Source: Kingella_B sp963529665
GTDB lineage: Bacteria > Pseudomonadota > Gammaproteobacteria > Burkholderiales > Neisseriaceae
Direction: 5' to 3'
Length of the DNA stretch: 64,000 nt
Assembly: GCA_963529665.1 (NCBI GenBank)
Contig: CAUSAG010000001.1
Span: 62,001 to 126,000 of the forward strand
Of the stretch, positions 8,447-16,761 are shown in pieces. The position numbers were made by a program, and so were the translations under genes. The notes below the pieces were generated by a model. It ran no database searches and was not told the DNA's origin. It was given only the letters and a program-made list of their open reading frames with translations. How positions within the stretch are numbered: position 1 is the stretch's first letter; each line of letters opens with the position of its first letter.

Positions 8447-9637
8447 ATGACCCCGCAACAAAGCCAATTCAAAGCCGACCGCTTCTCAAACTACGCCTAC
8501 GCCGTGATTGTCCCCAAAAGCGGCGCAAGCTATGCCGAGCAAGCCGCCAACATCGTCGCGCAAATCCAACAACACTTTGCCGACAAACAAATCGTTCGCC
8601 AAACCATCTTTCTGCGCGATGCCGACCGCTTGGACGAAGTCGCCCAACTCTTTGCCGCGCAACAAGGCGCAGCGCAACCGCTTTCCGCGTTTGTGAGCCA
8701 AGCCCCTGCCGATGGCAACCTGCTCGCCGCCGAAATCGTTGCCGTGTCAGGCGCAGAAGTTACCCGTGTAAACAACGGTTTAACCAAAGTGCAGCACAAC
8801 GGCATCACCTTCATCCATACCCATGCCGATGCCTATTTGGGCGGCAAAGCCCCGCGCGAAAACGCCTATGCCGACACGCTCACCGTGTTAAACGACAACA
8901 TCGCGCTGCTCCAACAAGGCGGAGCAAGGCTAGACCAAGTGTTCCGCACATGGTTCTATATGGGCAGCATCGTCGCCCCCGATAACCGCGTTGCCGACCA
9001 AGAACAACGCTACAAAGAACTCAACCGCGCCCGCACCGATGCCTTTGGCGAGACAAAATTCCTCAAAGGCAGCCTGAAAACCCAGCCCAACTTTGACGTG
9101 TACCCCGCCTCCACCGGCATAGGCATGGGCGGCGAAGACGTTGCCCTTGGCAGCACCGCGCTCATCACCAGCCGCGCCGACGTGTTCACCCTACCGCTGG
9201 AAAACCCCCGCCAAACCCCCGCCTTTGAATACGCACGGCATTACAGCCCCGAAACACCCAAATTCGCCCGCGCCATGGCAGTGATATACGACAACCAAGC
9301 CGCCGTGTATGTGTCGGGCACCGCATCCATCACCGCATCCGAAACCCAACACATCGGCAACACCGCCAAGCAAACCGAAGAAACGCTGCTCAACATCGCC
9401 GCGCTCATCGCCCCCGAAAACTTCGCCGCATCAGGCTTCGCAGGCTACGGCGCAACGCTGCAAGATTTAGCCGTTGTCCGCGCCTATGTGAAACACGCCG
9501 CCGACTACGAAACCGTCCGCGCCGTATGCGAACGGCGGCTGCAAGGCGTGCCCGTGGTTTACACCATCGGCGATGTGTGCCGCGATGATTTGCTGGTGGA
9601 ACTGGAAGCCATCGCCCACATCCAAAAGGCAGCCTGA
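8447..9637 (+). CDS. Chorismatase-like Rid-fold protein (FkbO/Hyg5/XanB2-type)
   Basis: The 396-aa protein resembles chorismate-converting enzymes whose catalytic domain has the RidA fold. Visible family-like segments are FRTWFYMGSI with ERY-type residues (RYKELNRARTDAF), YPASTGIGMGG, then ENPRQTPAFEYARHYSPETP, and YVSGTASITASETQHIGN followed by QTEETLLNI. FkbO and Hyg5 hydrolyse or lyse chorismate, and XanB2 makes hydroxybenzoates; which reaction occurs here cannot be told. A DUS in frame adds KGSLKT near residue 208. The gene lies between two paralogous helical proteins on the same strand, suggesting an operon. The family call is from memory of motifs and is moderately sure. Confidence 0.6.
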   Translation: MTPQQSQFKADRFSNYAYAVIVPKSGASYAEQAANIVAQIQQHFADKQIVRQTIFLRDADRLDEVAQLFAAQQGAAQPLSAFVSQAPADGNLLAAEIVAVSGAEVTRVNNGLTKVQHNGITFIHTHADAYLGGKAPRENAYADTLTVLNDNIALLQQGGARLDQVFRTWFYMGSIVAPDNRVADQEQRYKELNRARTDAFGETKFLKGSLKTQPNFDVYPASTGIGMGGEDVALGSTALITSRADVFTLPLENPRQTPAFEYARHYSPETPKFARAMAVIYDNQAAVYVSGTASITASETQHIGNTAKQTEETLLNIAALIAPENFAASGFAGYGATLQDLAVVRAYVKHAADYETVRAVCERRLQGVPVVYTIGDVCRDDLLVELEAIAHIQKAA

Positions 9638-9677
9638 AAACGCTAATCTCCTAACCCAGCCCACAAAGGACAAAACC

Positions 9678-10109
9678 ATGACTCAACTCTACGACATCAC
9701 CGACTACTCGCTAGACCAACTCTACGACTACTACGAGCGCACCATCGCCCAAGCCGAAATCCTGAAAGACCAAGCCCACCCGCGCACCAAATTCCATGTA
9801 GAAAACGCCCTGCGCGATTTTCGCAAATTCGGCTCGGGCGAATTAGACATTGACCTTGGCACCAAACGCTGGTTTCGCGTAATGTCGCACCTAGTAGAAG
9901 AAGTCGCCGACATGGACAACAGCCAAACCGCCTACATTCTCGCTCTAGCCGAAATCGGACACGCCGCCGCCCACTTGGGGCATCTCAACACCGCACTTAG
10001 CCGCGGCGGGCGCACCGAAGCCGACGTTAAATACGAAGCACTCAACCGCGCCTATGTTGGCTTTGGCTTTAAATGCGCCGAAACGTATTTTGGGCTGATG
10101 AAGCACTAA
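9678..10109 (+). CDS. Small helical protein, paralog B
   Basis: The 143-aa product starts at the ATG at 9678 after AAAGGA. It is homologous over most of its length to the 166-aa protein at 7764, with the same FGSGELDID, KRWFRVMSHLVEEVADMD, QTAYILALAEIGHAAAHLGH and ALSRGGRTEAD segments. It lacks the paralog's C-terminal tail. An adjacent perfect terminator hairpin ends the three-gene set. Function unknown; the shared acidic and His residues make a metal- or cofactor-binding helical bundle a possibility. Confidence 0.75.
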   Translation: MTQLYDITDYSLDQLYDYYERTIAQAEILKDQAHPRTKFHVENALRDFRKFGSGELDIDLGTKRWFRVMSHLVEEVADMDNSQTAYILALAEIGHAAAHLGHLNTALSRGGRTEADVKYEALNRAYVGFGFKCAETYFGLMKH

Positions 10110-10145
10110 GGCAGCCTGAAAACAGGTACGAGCTTGCACCCAACC

Positions 10146-10180
10146 AAATAAAGGACGGATTGCTTATCCGTCCTTTATTT
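10146..10180 (+). terminator. Rho-independent terminator, 15-bp perfect stem
   Basis: AAATAAAGGACGGAT pairs with ATCCGTCCTTTATTT around a 5-base loop. It ends the three-gene set from 7764 to 10109. Confidence 0.85.
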
Positions 10181-10214
10181 ATTGCCTGCATATCCGCATG
10201 AACAGACCACATAA

Positions 10215-10258
10215 AAAGGCAGCCTGAAACGACTATTTATCGTTTTCAGGCTGCCTTT
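10215..10258. terminator. DUS inverted pair between convergent genes
   Basis: AAAGGCAGCCTGAAACG is mirrored by CGTTTTCAGGCTGCCTTT. It lies just after rplI on the minus strand and probably terminates the ribosomal operon. Confidence 0.7.
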
Positions 10259-10269
10259 AAACAGCAAAA

Positions 10270-10722
10270 TTACTCAGCCGCAGCAACCACAGCCACAGTA
10301 ATCGTTGCCAATGCATCAGCGTGCAGCGCCACTTCCACTTCGTATTCGCCAACTGCTTTGAAAGGGCCTTCTGGCAAACGAACGTTTGATTTAACGGTTT
10401 CAATGCCAGCAGCCACAATCGCCGCAGCGATGTCCGCATTGGTAACCGAACCAAACAAACGACCATCCACACCCGCTTTTTGTGCGATAGTAATGGTTTG
10501 ACCGTGCAATTTAGCTTGACGCGCTTGCGCATCAGCCAAGATTTCAGCTTGGCGCGCTTCCAATTCCGCGCGGCGAGCTTCAAATTCTTTCAAATTGGCT
10601 TCGGTAGCGCGTTTTGCTTTGGCAGTAGGAATCAGAAAATTGCGAGCGTAACCGTTTTTCACGGTAACCACATCGCCCAAGTTGCCCAAACCAGCAACGC
10701 GTTCCAACAGAATAATTTGCAT
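10270..10722 (-). CDS. rplI: 50S ribosomal protein L9
   Basis: The 150-aa protein has the L9 N-terminal signature LLERVAGLGNLGDVVTVKNGYARNFLIP, the long connecting helix rich in Ala, Glu and Lys, and the C-terminal 23S rRNA-binding domain. It is the last gene of rpsF-priB-rpsR-rplI. The gap to rpsR is 15 bp. Confidence 0.98.
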   Translation of the reverse strand: MQIILLERVAGLGNLGDVVTVKNGYARNFLIPTAKAKRATEANLKEFEARRAELEARQAEILADAQARQAKLHGQTITIAQKAGVDGRLFGSVTNADIAAAIVAAGIETVKSNVRLPEGPFKAVGEYEVEVALHADALATITVAVVAAAE

Positions 10723-10737
10723 AGTGTGTACTCCTGA

Positions 10738-10968
10738 TTATTTGTGTTGGTCAGTGTAAGGCAGCAAAGCCAAGAAACGAGCGCGTTTCACAGCAACAGC
10801 CAATTGGCGTTGATAGTGTGCTTTTGTGCCAGTGATGCGGGCAGGAATGATTTTGCCGTTTTCAGTGATAAAGTCTTTCAGCAAATCAACTTGTTTGTAA
10901 TCCACTTCTTGGATTTTCTCTGCCGTAAAGCGGCAGAATTTGCGACGTTTAAATGTTTGACGAGCCAT
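10738..10968 (-). CDS. rpsR: 30S ribosomal protein S18
   Basis: The 76-aa protein is of normal length and shows RRKFCRFTAEKIQEVDYKQ and the basic IPARITGTKAHYQRQLAVAVKRAR segment typical of S18, which pairs with S6 on the 30S platform. It lies 6 bp after priB in the same operon. Confidence 0.98.
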   Translation of the reverse strand: MARQTFKRRKFCRFTAEKIQEVDYKQVDLLKDFITENGKIIPARITGTKAHYQRQLAVAVKRARFLALLPYTDQHK

Positions 10969-10974
10969 GTCGTT

Positions 10975-11271
10975 TTAACCTTTATATTCTTGAATATTTT
11001 GAATACGCAACACGGGGCGAAAAATTCTTTGGCTGCGTTGAGCTAAAAAACCGCTCACTTCAACCATCGTGCCTATTTTGTGTTGCCATGCTTTGGCTTG
11101 CTCACCGATGATTTTTGCAGGCAATTCAAATTTAACTTGATGCTGCAAACCATTTTCTTCTTGCATACTTTCATGCTGCAACACCACATCCAACACGGGA
11201 ACACCCGCTGGCGTGTAGCGCAAAACATCAACCTTATGCAAAAGAGCGGTCAGCCGAAATTGATTGTTCAA
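10975..11271 (-). CDS. priB: Primosomal replication protein N (PriB)
   Basis: PriB is an OB-fold single-strand DNA-binding protein that helps PriA restart stalled forks. The 98-aa protein has N-TALLHKVDVLRYTPAGVPVLDVVLQHES and the OB-fold core KFELPAKIIGEQA. Its place between rpsF (3 bp) and rpsR (6 bp) is the conserved betaproteobacterial arrangement, so it is co-regulated with the ribosomal genes. Confidence 0.95.
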   Translation of the reverse strand: MNNQFRLTALLHKVDVLRYTPAGVPVLDVVLQHESMQEENGLQHQVKFELPAKIIGEQAKAWQHKIGTMVEVSGFLAQRSQRIFRPVLRIQNIQEYKG

Positions 11272-11274
11272 TTA

Positions 11275-11649
11275 TTATGCTTCAGCAGTTTTTTCGCTAG
11301 CAGCTTCGCCGTTCAGCAAATTTTTAGATTTTTCGCCTTGCATCATCACAGATGGCTCGGTTACGGCTGCTTTCTTTTGGATGGTGAGATGACGCAATAC
11401 TGCATCGTTAAAGCGGAAACCTGTTTCCAATTCTTCGATGGTTGCTGGGGTGGCTTCAATGTTCATCAACACATAGTGTGCTTTGTGCAACTTGTTGATT
11501 TGGTAAGCCAATTGGCGGCGACCCCAGTCTTCTAAGCGGTGAATTTTGCCGCCTGCTTCGGTAATCATGGTTTTGTAACGCTCAACCATAGCAGGCACTT
11601 GCTCGCTTTGATCTGGATGAACGATAAACACGATTTCGTAATGACGCAT
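11275..11649 (-). CDS. rpsF: 30S ribosomal protein S6
   Basis: The 124-aa protein begins MRHYEIVFIVHPDQSEQVPAMVERY, the S6 signature, and has the RRLAYQI core segment that contacts S18. An acidic, Ala-rich C-terminal tail follows, which in some species is the site of glutamate addition by RimK. It is the first gene of the operon, with AAGGAGATAAC before the ATG. Confidence 0.98.
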   Translation of the reverse strand: MRHYEIVFIVHPDQSEQVPAMVERYKTMITEAGGKIHRLEDWGRRQLAYQINKLHKAHYVLMNIEATPATIEELETGFRFNDAVLRHLTIQKKAAVTEPSVMMQGEKSKNLLNGEAASEKTAEA

Positions 11650-11722
11650 GTTATCTCCTTACGGTTGGTTAAAAACAGCCGCTCGCCATGCGATTGCGGG
11701 CGGCAAGGTTGCAAAACGGCGA

Positions 11723-11752
11723 ATTATAATAATGTTTGCTGTGCAAGCGCAA
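11723..11752 (-). promoter_or_regulatory. Probable promoter of rpsF operon
   Basis: On the minus strand TATAAT (11728 to 11723) is preceded 18 bp upstream by TTGCGC (11752 to 11747). It is divergent from the yhbY promoter. Confidence 0.5.
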
Positions 11753-11770
11753 GTTTTTCTGATTTTCGCG

Positions 11771-11776
11771 TATAAT
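11771..11776 (+). promoter_or_regulatory. Probable -10 box of yhbY
   Basis: A perfect TATAAT lies 38 bp before the yhbY start; no clear -35 is visible. Confidence 0.45.
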
Positions 11777-11814
11777 CGCGTTTGATTTTGTAAACACTAA
11801 ACAATGAGAACTGA

Positions 11815-12105
11815 ATGGAAAAGAAACCTGTTTTAAGCAAGCAAGAAATTTTGGCGCTGCGCGCGCGGGCGCATCATTTAAACCCTGTTGTGATGATTGG
11901 GCAGCATGGTTTAACCGAAGCGGTTATCCGCGAAACGGAAACGGCATTGCGCGCGCACGAGCTGATTAAAGTGCGTGTGTTGGGCGATGACCGCGAAGAG
12001 CGTTTGTTGATTAGCGAAGAATTATGCGCCGCAACGCAAGCGCAATTGGTGCAGCATATTGGCAAACTTTTGGTGTTGTACCGCGAGCGTTCGGATGATG
12101 AATAA
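11815..12105 (+). CDS. yhbY: CRM-domain RNA-binding protein YhbY
   Basis: YhbY binds pre-50S particles and is a small ribosome assembly factor. The 96-aa protein is a single CRM domain: LRARAHHLNPVVMIGQHGLT, then AHELIKVRVLGDDREERL and IGKLLVLYRER. It is divergent from rpsF and convergent with apt, with a shared terminator between. Confidence 0.92.
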   Translation: MEKKPVLSKQEILALRARAHHLNPVVMIGQHGLTEAVIRETETALRAHELIKVRVLGDDREERLLISEELCAATQAQLVQHIGKLLVLYRERSDDE

Positions 12106-12130
12106 ACGCCAACAAGCAGCCTGAAAAAGC

Positions 12131-12169
12131 AAAACAGCTCAAATCGTGTTGATTGAGCTGTTTTTTTTT
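12131..12169. terminator. Bidirectional terminator between yhbY and apt
   Basis: AACAGCTCAA pairs with TTGAGCTGTT, followed by nine T on the plus strand and A-rich sequence on the other side, so it can serve both convergent genes. Confidence 0.85.
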
Positions 12170-12184
12170 GTTTATTGGATAGGA

Positions 12185-12745
12185 TTACATAGAACCATCG
12201 TTTTTCAACAATGAAAACAATGGCACATTTTTCTCGCGGATTTTTTTGCCGCCATCCAAATCGGTAAACTCCAAGATGGCGCAGGCTTCTACCACTTCGC
12301 CGCCCAATCGGCGGATAAGCTCCACGCCAGCCAGCATGGTGCCGCCTGTGGCGACCAAGTCGTCAATCAGCAACACACGGCTGCCTTCGCGGATGGCGTC
12401 TTTGTGGATTTCCACTGTGGCTTCGCCGTATTCCAGCGCGTAGGTTTGCGAAATGGTGTCAAACGGCAGCTTGCCTTTTTTGCGAATGGGCACAAATCCT
12501 ACATTCAATTGATACGCCAACGCCGCGCCAATAATAAAACCACGCGCTTCCAAGCCTGCGACAACGTCAATTTTTTGCCCCATATAGTGATAAGTGAACA
12601 AATCCACCAGCAGGCGGAAATATTCGGGGCTTTGCAACACGGTGGTGATGTCGTGGAACAAGATGCCGTCTTTGGGGAAATTGGGGATTTTGCGGATTTG
12701 TGCGGCGAGATGATCCACGCCCATCACATCGGGATGAAAACGCAT
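12185..12745 (-). CDS. apt: Adenine phosphoribosyltransferase
   Basis: Apt salvages adenine to AMP using PRPP. The 186-aa protein has IPNFPKDGILFHDITT, GLEARGFIIGAALAYQL, and the PRPP-binding motif VLLIDDLVATGGTMLA. All are typical of bacterial Apt. It is monocistronic, with a minus-strand TATAAT at 12782-12777 about 30 bp upstream of the start. Confidence 0.96.
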   Translation of the reverse strand: MRFHPDVMGVDHLAAQIRKIPNFPKDGILFHDITTVLQSPEYFRLLVDLFTYHYMGQKIDVVAGLEARGFIIGAALAYQLNVGFVPIRKKGKLPFDTISQTYALEYGEATVEIHKDAIREGSRVLLIDDLVATGGTMLAGVELIRRLGGEVVEACAILEFTDLDGGKKIREKNVPLFSLLKNDGSM

Positions 12746-12891
12746 TTTTTGTTGATTTCCATAAGTAAAAATCGCATTATAATCACATTTTATATTTCAG
12801 GCAGCCTGAAAATGGTTGCCGTTAATTTTTGGCAGCAATCATTCGCCACAGCATAGGCAGCCTGAAAACCATCCGCCCAAGGAAAACCGCC

Positions 12892-13128
12892 ATGACCCGA
12901 GCCGAACTTATCGCCCTTGCCAACCAAATCCTAGAAAGCAACGGCAGCGAAGCCGAAATAGACGCGCTAATGGAACAGTTTGGCCAAAACGTCCCCCATC
13001 CCAACGGCGCATCCTTGCTGTTCTACCCCGAACACGGCAGCGCAAGCGGCTACGCCCCCAGCGCAGAGGAAGTGGTAGATAAATGCCTCGCCCATCGTCC
13101 CATCATCTTGCCGCATAACACCCCATAA
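12892..13128 (+). CDS. Colicin/pyocin DNase-type (Im-like) immunity protein, orphan
   Basis: The 78-aa acidic protein starts at the ATG at 12892, chosen because the longer frame reads through DUS sequence. It resembles the Im2/Im9 family, which bind and block colicin-type nucleases. Matching features are the helical N-terminus with IDALMEQFGQ, the core HPNGASLLFYPEHG (compare HPSGSDLIYYP of Im proteins) and a following helix EEVVDKCLAHRP. No nuclease gene lies on either side; the neighbours are apt and a glutamine amidotransferase. It may protect against bacteriocins of related strains. The assignment rests on the motif and length only. Confidence 0.65.
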   Translation: MTRAELIALANQILESNGSEAEIDALMEQFGQNVPHPNGASLLFYPEHGSASGYAPSAEEVVDKCLAHRPIILPHNTP

Positions 13129-13186
13129 TAGGCAGCCTGAAATCCAATAATTCAACCACAATCCTAAACCCAACAAGGAACACCCC

Positions 13187-14035
13187 ATGTGCCAACTACT
13201 CGGCATGAATTGCAACACCCCCACCGACATCAGCTTCTCGTTCGCAGGCTTTTCCAAACGCGGCGGGCTCACCGACCACCACACCGATGGCTTTGGCATC
13301 GGCTTCTTTGAAGGGCGCGGCTTGCGCCTGTTTCTGGACGACAAGCCCAGCGCGCAATCGCCCGTTGCCGAGCTGATTCGCAACTACCACATCAAATCCA
13401 AAAACGTCATCGCCCACATCCGCAAAGCCTCGCAAGGCATCAACTCGCTGGAAAACACCCACCCCTTTCAGCGCGAAATGTGGGGCGGCTACTGGCTTTT
13501 CGCCCACAACGGGCAGCTACGCCCCAGCTTTGCGCCCGATTTCAACGGCAAAGCCTACCGCCCCGTGGGCAGCACCGATTCCGAACAAGCCTTTTGCTAT
13601 CTGCTCAACCGCCTGCGCGCCCAATTCCCCGACCGCCCCTGCCCCAACACCCTGTTTGACGCGCTTGCCGAGCTGTGCGCCGAAATCCGCCAGCACGGCA
13701 TGTTCAACTTCATCCTATCCGACGGGCGCGTGATGTATGCCCACGCCAGCACCCTGTTGTATTACATCACCCGCCAGCCGCCCTTTGGGCAAGCCCATCT
13801 GATTGACGAAGACATGGCAATAGACTTCGCCCAAGTAACCACGCCCAACGACCGCGTAACCGTTATCACCACCCTGCCCTTAACCGACAACGAAACATGG
13901 CAACAATTTGCCTGCGATGAGCTGATGATGTTTGACCACGGCAAACTCGTGCGCCAACATCATCCCGAAAACCCTGTTTATTTAAGCAAGGAAGAAGGGT
14001 TGGAGATTGCACGTAAAGCGGGGGTGAGCGTGTAA
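13187..14035 (+). CDS. Class II glutamine amidotransferase domain protein (YafJ-like)
   Basis: The 282-aa protein starts MCQLLGMN, with Cys2 as the N-terminal nucleophile exposed after Met removal. Class II amidotransferase features follow: HHTDGFGIGFFEG, HIRKASQGINSLENTHPF and the HNGQL loop, then GSTDSEQAF. There is no synthase domain, so it is a stand-alone amidotransferase like YafJ; its acceptor is unknown. AAGGA precedes the ATG. Confidence 0.85.
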   Translation: MCQLLGMNCNTPTDISFSFAGFSKRGGLTDHHTDGFGIGFFEGRGLRLFLDDKPSAQSPVAELIRNYHIKSKNVIAHIRKASQGINSLENTHPFQREMWGGYWLFAHNGQLRPSFAPDFNGKAYRPVGSTDSEQAFCYLLNRLRAQFPDRPCPNTLFDALAELCAEIRQHGMFNFILSDGRVMYAHASTLLYYITRQPPFGQAHLIDEDMAIDFAQVTTPNDRVTVITTLPLTDNETWQQFACDELMMFDHGKLVRQHHPENPVYLSKEEGLEIARKAGVSV

Positions 14036-14475
14036 AAGTCTTGTTCACAACCCATTTTCAGGCTGCCTTTGGCATGGCTTGGGTTGTGAGCATTTTCATG
14101 GCGTCTTGCCACCATACCCACGCTTTAAGAAGCTCACACATTGCTTGGCGATTTTTAAAATGGCAAAAAATAACCCATTTAGGCAGCCTGAAAAAAGGTT
14201 GCCTAAAATCGTTTTCAGGCTGCCTTTTGTTGCCATCGCGCCCGCCATTGATGCAGCCTGAAAGCATCTAGCAGCAACATCCCATTGTTTTCCATGCGTT
14301 TATTGCGTGTCTCGCGCAACCGTTTCCAGGCTGCCGCAACCCATGCAGCCTGAAAAATAGGCACTCAACCTTAAACACAGTAAAATAGCGCCTTTTTTGG
14401 CAGCCTGAAACCGAGCAAAGCGTATTTCAGCCCCGCCACAACCCCATCCACAATCGCAAAATAAGGAGAAATCAC
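14036..14475. repeat. Intergenic region with DUS and a GGCGTCTTGCC hairpin repeat
   Basis: No gene is supported. Six or so DUS or near-DUS are present, including an inverted pair at about 14181-14224. One copy of a dispersed hairpin repeat (TGGCGTCTTGCCACCATACC, 14099-14118) lies here; relatives are at 44955, 53271 and 62082. GGAGA precedes rfbA. Confidence 0.6.
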
Positions 14476-15351
14476 ATGAAAGGCATCATCCTAGCTGGCG
14501 GCAGCGGCACCCGTCTTTATCCCATCACCCGCGGCGTATCCAAGCAACTGCTGCCCGTTTACGACAAACCGATGATTTACTACCCCTTGTCAGTGCTGAT
14601 GTTGGCAGGCATCCGCGAAATTTTGGTCATCACCACGCCCGAAGACAACCACGCCTTTCGCCGCTTATTAGGCGATGGCAGCTGCTTTGGCATCAGCATT
14701 CAATACGCCGAGCAGCCCAGCCCCGATGGACTCGCCCAAGCCTTTATCATCGGCGAAAAATTTATTGGCGACGACAACGTTTGCTTGGTGTTGGGCGACA
14801 ATATTTTCTACGGGCAACATTTCAGCCAAACGCTTAAAGCCGCAGCCGAGCAACAACACGGCGCAACCGTGTTTGCCTACCAAGTCAAAGACCCCGAACG
14901 CTTCGGCGTGGTGGAATTTGACGGCAAGCAAAAAGCCCTCTCCATTGAAGAGAAACCGCAGCAGCCCAAATCCGATTGGGCGGTAACAGGCTTATATTTT
15001 TACGACAACCGCGTGGTGGATTTTGCCAAACAAGTTAAACCCTCCGCCCGTGGCGAGCTGGAAATCACCAGCCTAAACGAAATGTATCTCAACGATGGCA
15101 GCCTGAACGTGCAACTGCTGGGACGCGGCTTCGCATGGCTGGATACGGGCACACACGAAAGCCTGCACGATGCCGCCGCCTTTGTGCGCACCATTCAAAA
15201 CATCCAAAACCTGCAAGTTGCCTGCTTGGAAGAAATCGCTTGGCGCAACGGCTGGCTCACTTCCGATGAGCTGCGCCAGTTTGCCGAGCCGATGAAGAAA
15301 AACGAATACGGGCAACACCTGCTGCGCCTTATCAACAAAGAAAACCAATAG
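14476..15351 (+). CDS. rfbA: Glucose-1-phosphate thymidylyltransferase
   Basis: RfbA/RmlA makes dTDP-glucose, the first step to dTDP-rhamnose for surface polysaccharide. The 291-aa protein has the signature GGSGTRLYPITRGVSKQLLP, KPMIYYPLS, VLGDNIFYG and the WLDTGTHESL segment near the C-terminus. rfbD lies 26 kb away and rfbB and rfbC are not in the window, so the pathway genes are split. A strong terminator follows. Confidence 0.96.
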   Translation: MKGIILAGGSGTRLYPITRGVSKQLLPVYDKPMIYYPLSVLMLAGIREILVITTPEDNHAFRRLLGDGSCFGISIQYAEQPSPDGLAQAFIIGEKFIGDDNVCLVLGDNIFYGQHFSQTLKAAAEQQHGATVFAYQVKDPERFGVVEFDGKQKALSIEEKPQQPKSDWAVTGLYFYDNRVVDFAKQVKPSARGELEITSLNEMYLNDGSLNVQLLGRGFAWLDTGTHESLHDAAAFVRTIQNIQNLQVACLEEIAWRNGWLTSDELRQFAEPMKKNEYGQHLLRLINKENQ

Positions 15352-15368
15352 GCAGCCTGAAAAAGCAA

Positions 15369-15394
15369 GGCGGATTTTCCATCCGCCCTTTTTT
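15369..15394 (+). terminator. Rho-independent terminator of rfbA
   Basis: GGCGGAT pairs with ATCCGCC around a 5-base loop, followed by six T. Confidence 0.85.
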
Positions 15395-15454
15395 CCATTT
15401 CGCATCCCATTTTCAGGCTGCCTTAACCCTTTTTATTCGCGACAAATTAACGCC

Positions 15455-16240
15455 ATGCCCCACCCTTTTCGTCGTTCCCGCTTCTTTCGCCACACGCTGC
15501 CCGAAGCCAACATCTCCGAGCTGGGTAACATCCGTTCCCTGCATCTGGGCACGCCCACCATCCAAAGCTCCATGAACATCCACAACCCCAGCGAACTCGT
15601 GCTGTCATACAGTCGCGCCATGATGAGCTGGATGCTGTTTGCCGATGATGTGCCGCAAAATATCTTGCAAATCGGCTTGGGCGGCGGCTCGTTTGCCCGC
15701 TGGCTGGCGGAATATTTGCCCGAAGCCAAGCAAATCTGCATTGAAATCAACCCGCAAGTGATCAAAATCGCCCGCGCTTCGTTTTGCCTGCCGCCCGAAG
15801 GTGAGCAGTTTCAAATCATAGAAGCGGACGGCGCGGAATACGTCCAAATCCTGAATCGCAGCACCGACCTGATTTTGGTGGACGGCTTTGACGGCGTGCA
15901 AATCATCGATGAACTGGTGGGCGAACCCTTTTTCCACGACAGCCAGCAAGCCCTTAGCGAACACGGCATTTTTGCGACCAACTGGTGGAGCGGCGACAAA
16001 CGCTATCCGCTGTTTATCCAACGCCTGCGCACGATTTTCCACAACCGTGTGCTGGAAATTCCCGCCGAAACGCATGGCAACATCGCCGTGCTGGCGTTCA
16101 ACAGCAAGCCTGAGCTGAACTTGGACAAGCTGAAAAAACGCGCCCACAGCCTTGCCGACCGCTTCGGGCTGGATTTTCCGCGTATGCTCGCCGATGCCAA
16201 AGCCCGCAACACGCATAACGGCAAAGCGTTTCAGTTCTAA
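15455..16240 (+). CDS. Spermidine synthase-like methyltransferase-fold protein
   Basis: The 261-aa protein has the polyamine synthase fold: ELVLSYSRAMMSWML, the nucleotide-binding loop ILQIGLGGGSFARWL, the ribose-binding acidic end CIEINPQVI and the DGAEYVQ / DLILVDGFDG segments. It lacks the N-terminal beta-hairpin domain typical of SpeE, and no SAM decarboxylase is adjacent, so aminopropyl transfer is not proven. Many Neisseriaceae carry similar proteins annotated only as spermidine synthase. The 96-aa gene 15 bp downstream is probably in the same operon. Confidence 0.7.
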   Translation: MPHPFRRSRFFRHTLPEANISELGNIRSLHLGTPTIQSSMNIHNPSELVLSYSRAMMSWMLFADDVPQNILQIGLGGGSFARWLAEYLPEAKQICIEINPQVIKIARASFCLPPEGEQFQIIEADGAEYVQILNRSTDLILVDGFDGVQIIDELVGEPFFHDSQQALSEHGIFATNWWSGDKRYPLFIQRLRTIFHNRVLEIPAETHGNIAVLAFNSKPELNLDKLKKRAHSLADRFGLDFPRMLADAKARNTHNGKAFQF

Positions 16241-16255
16241 ACCAACTCGCCCACC

Positions 16256-16546
16256 ATGTCGCAAACCATCCAACTTCGCCCCAACCTCTTTCTGCTGCCC
16301 ATCGCCGACCATGCCGATAGCCGCGCCGTCAAACGGCTGTTGGAACAAGCCGATGCAATAGAATGCCTAAGCTATCTGCCCGCGCCCAATGCCGACATCT
16401 GGCAGTTTCGTTTTCAAAACGCCAATCTGATTGTTTGCAACGATAGCACGGAGGGCTTGGACATTCGTTTTACCCAGCCGCAAGAGCAAGCTGCTGCTGA
16501 ACAGTTGGCGCGAACTGTGTTTGCCGCATGGCATACGGCAGCCTGA
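16256..16546 (+). CDS. Hypothetical protein, downstream of the spermidine synthase-like gene
   Basis: The 96-aa product (starts MSQTIQLRPNLFLLPIADHA) has no signal peptide or membrane segment and no motif I recognise. It follows the spermidine synthase-like gene after 15 bp, so co-expression is likely. Its end is formed by a DUS (HTAA then TGA). Confidence 0.6.
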   Translation: MSQTIQLRPNLFLLPIADHADSRAVKRLLEQADAIECLSYLPAPNADIWQFRFQNANLIVCNDSTEGLDIRFTQPQEQAAAEQLARTVFAAWHTAA

Positions 16547-16624
16547 AAGCCTTGTTTACTGCTTACTAGCTAAACCCGTTTTACTGCACGGAACTTCGTT
16601 TTCAGGCTGCATCAATCAACCAAA

Positions 16625-16682
16625 GGCAGCCTTGCCCCTTTGTCCAAATCTTTGATTTGGGTATAAAGGGGTATACCGCAGC
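16625..16682. repeat. Hairpin repeat, copy 1, upstream of panB
   Basis: CCCCTTTGTCCAAATC is mirrored by GATTTGG...AAAGGGG, giving a nested hairpin. A near-identical copy in the same orientation lies at 17580-17636 just after panB, so panB sits between direct repeats. Confidence 0.75.
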
Positions 16683-16761
16683 GCAACGCGCAAGGTTGAA
16701 ACGCAGTTCAGCATAGCTAAAACCCATCCCATCCACACATCTCAATCAGAAGGAAAAAAAC

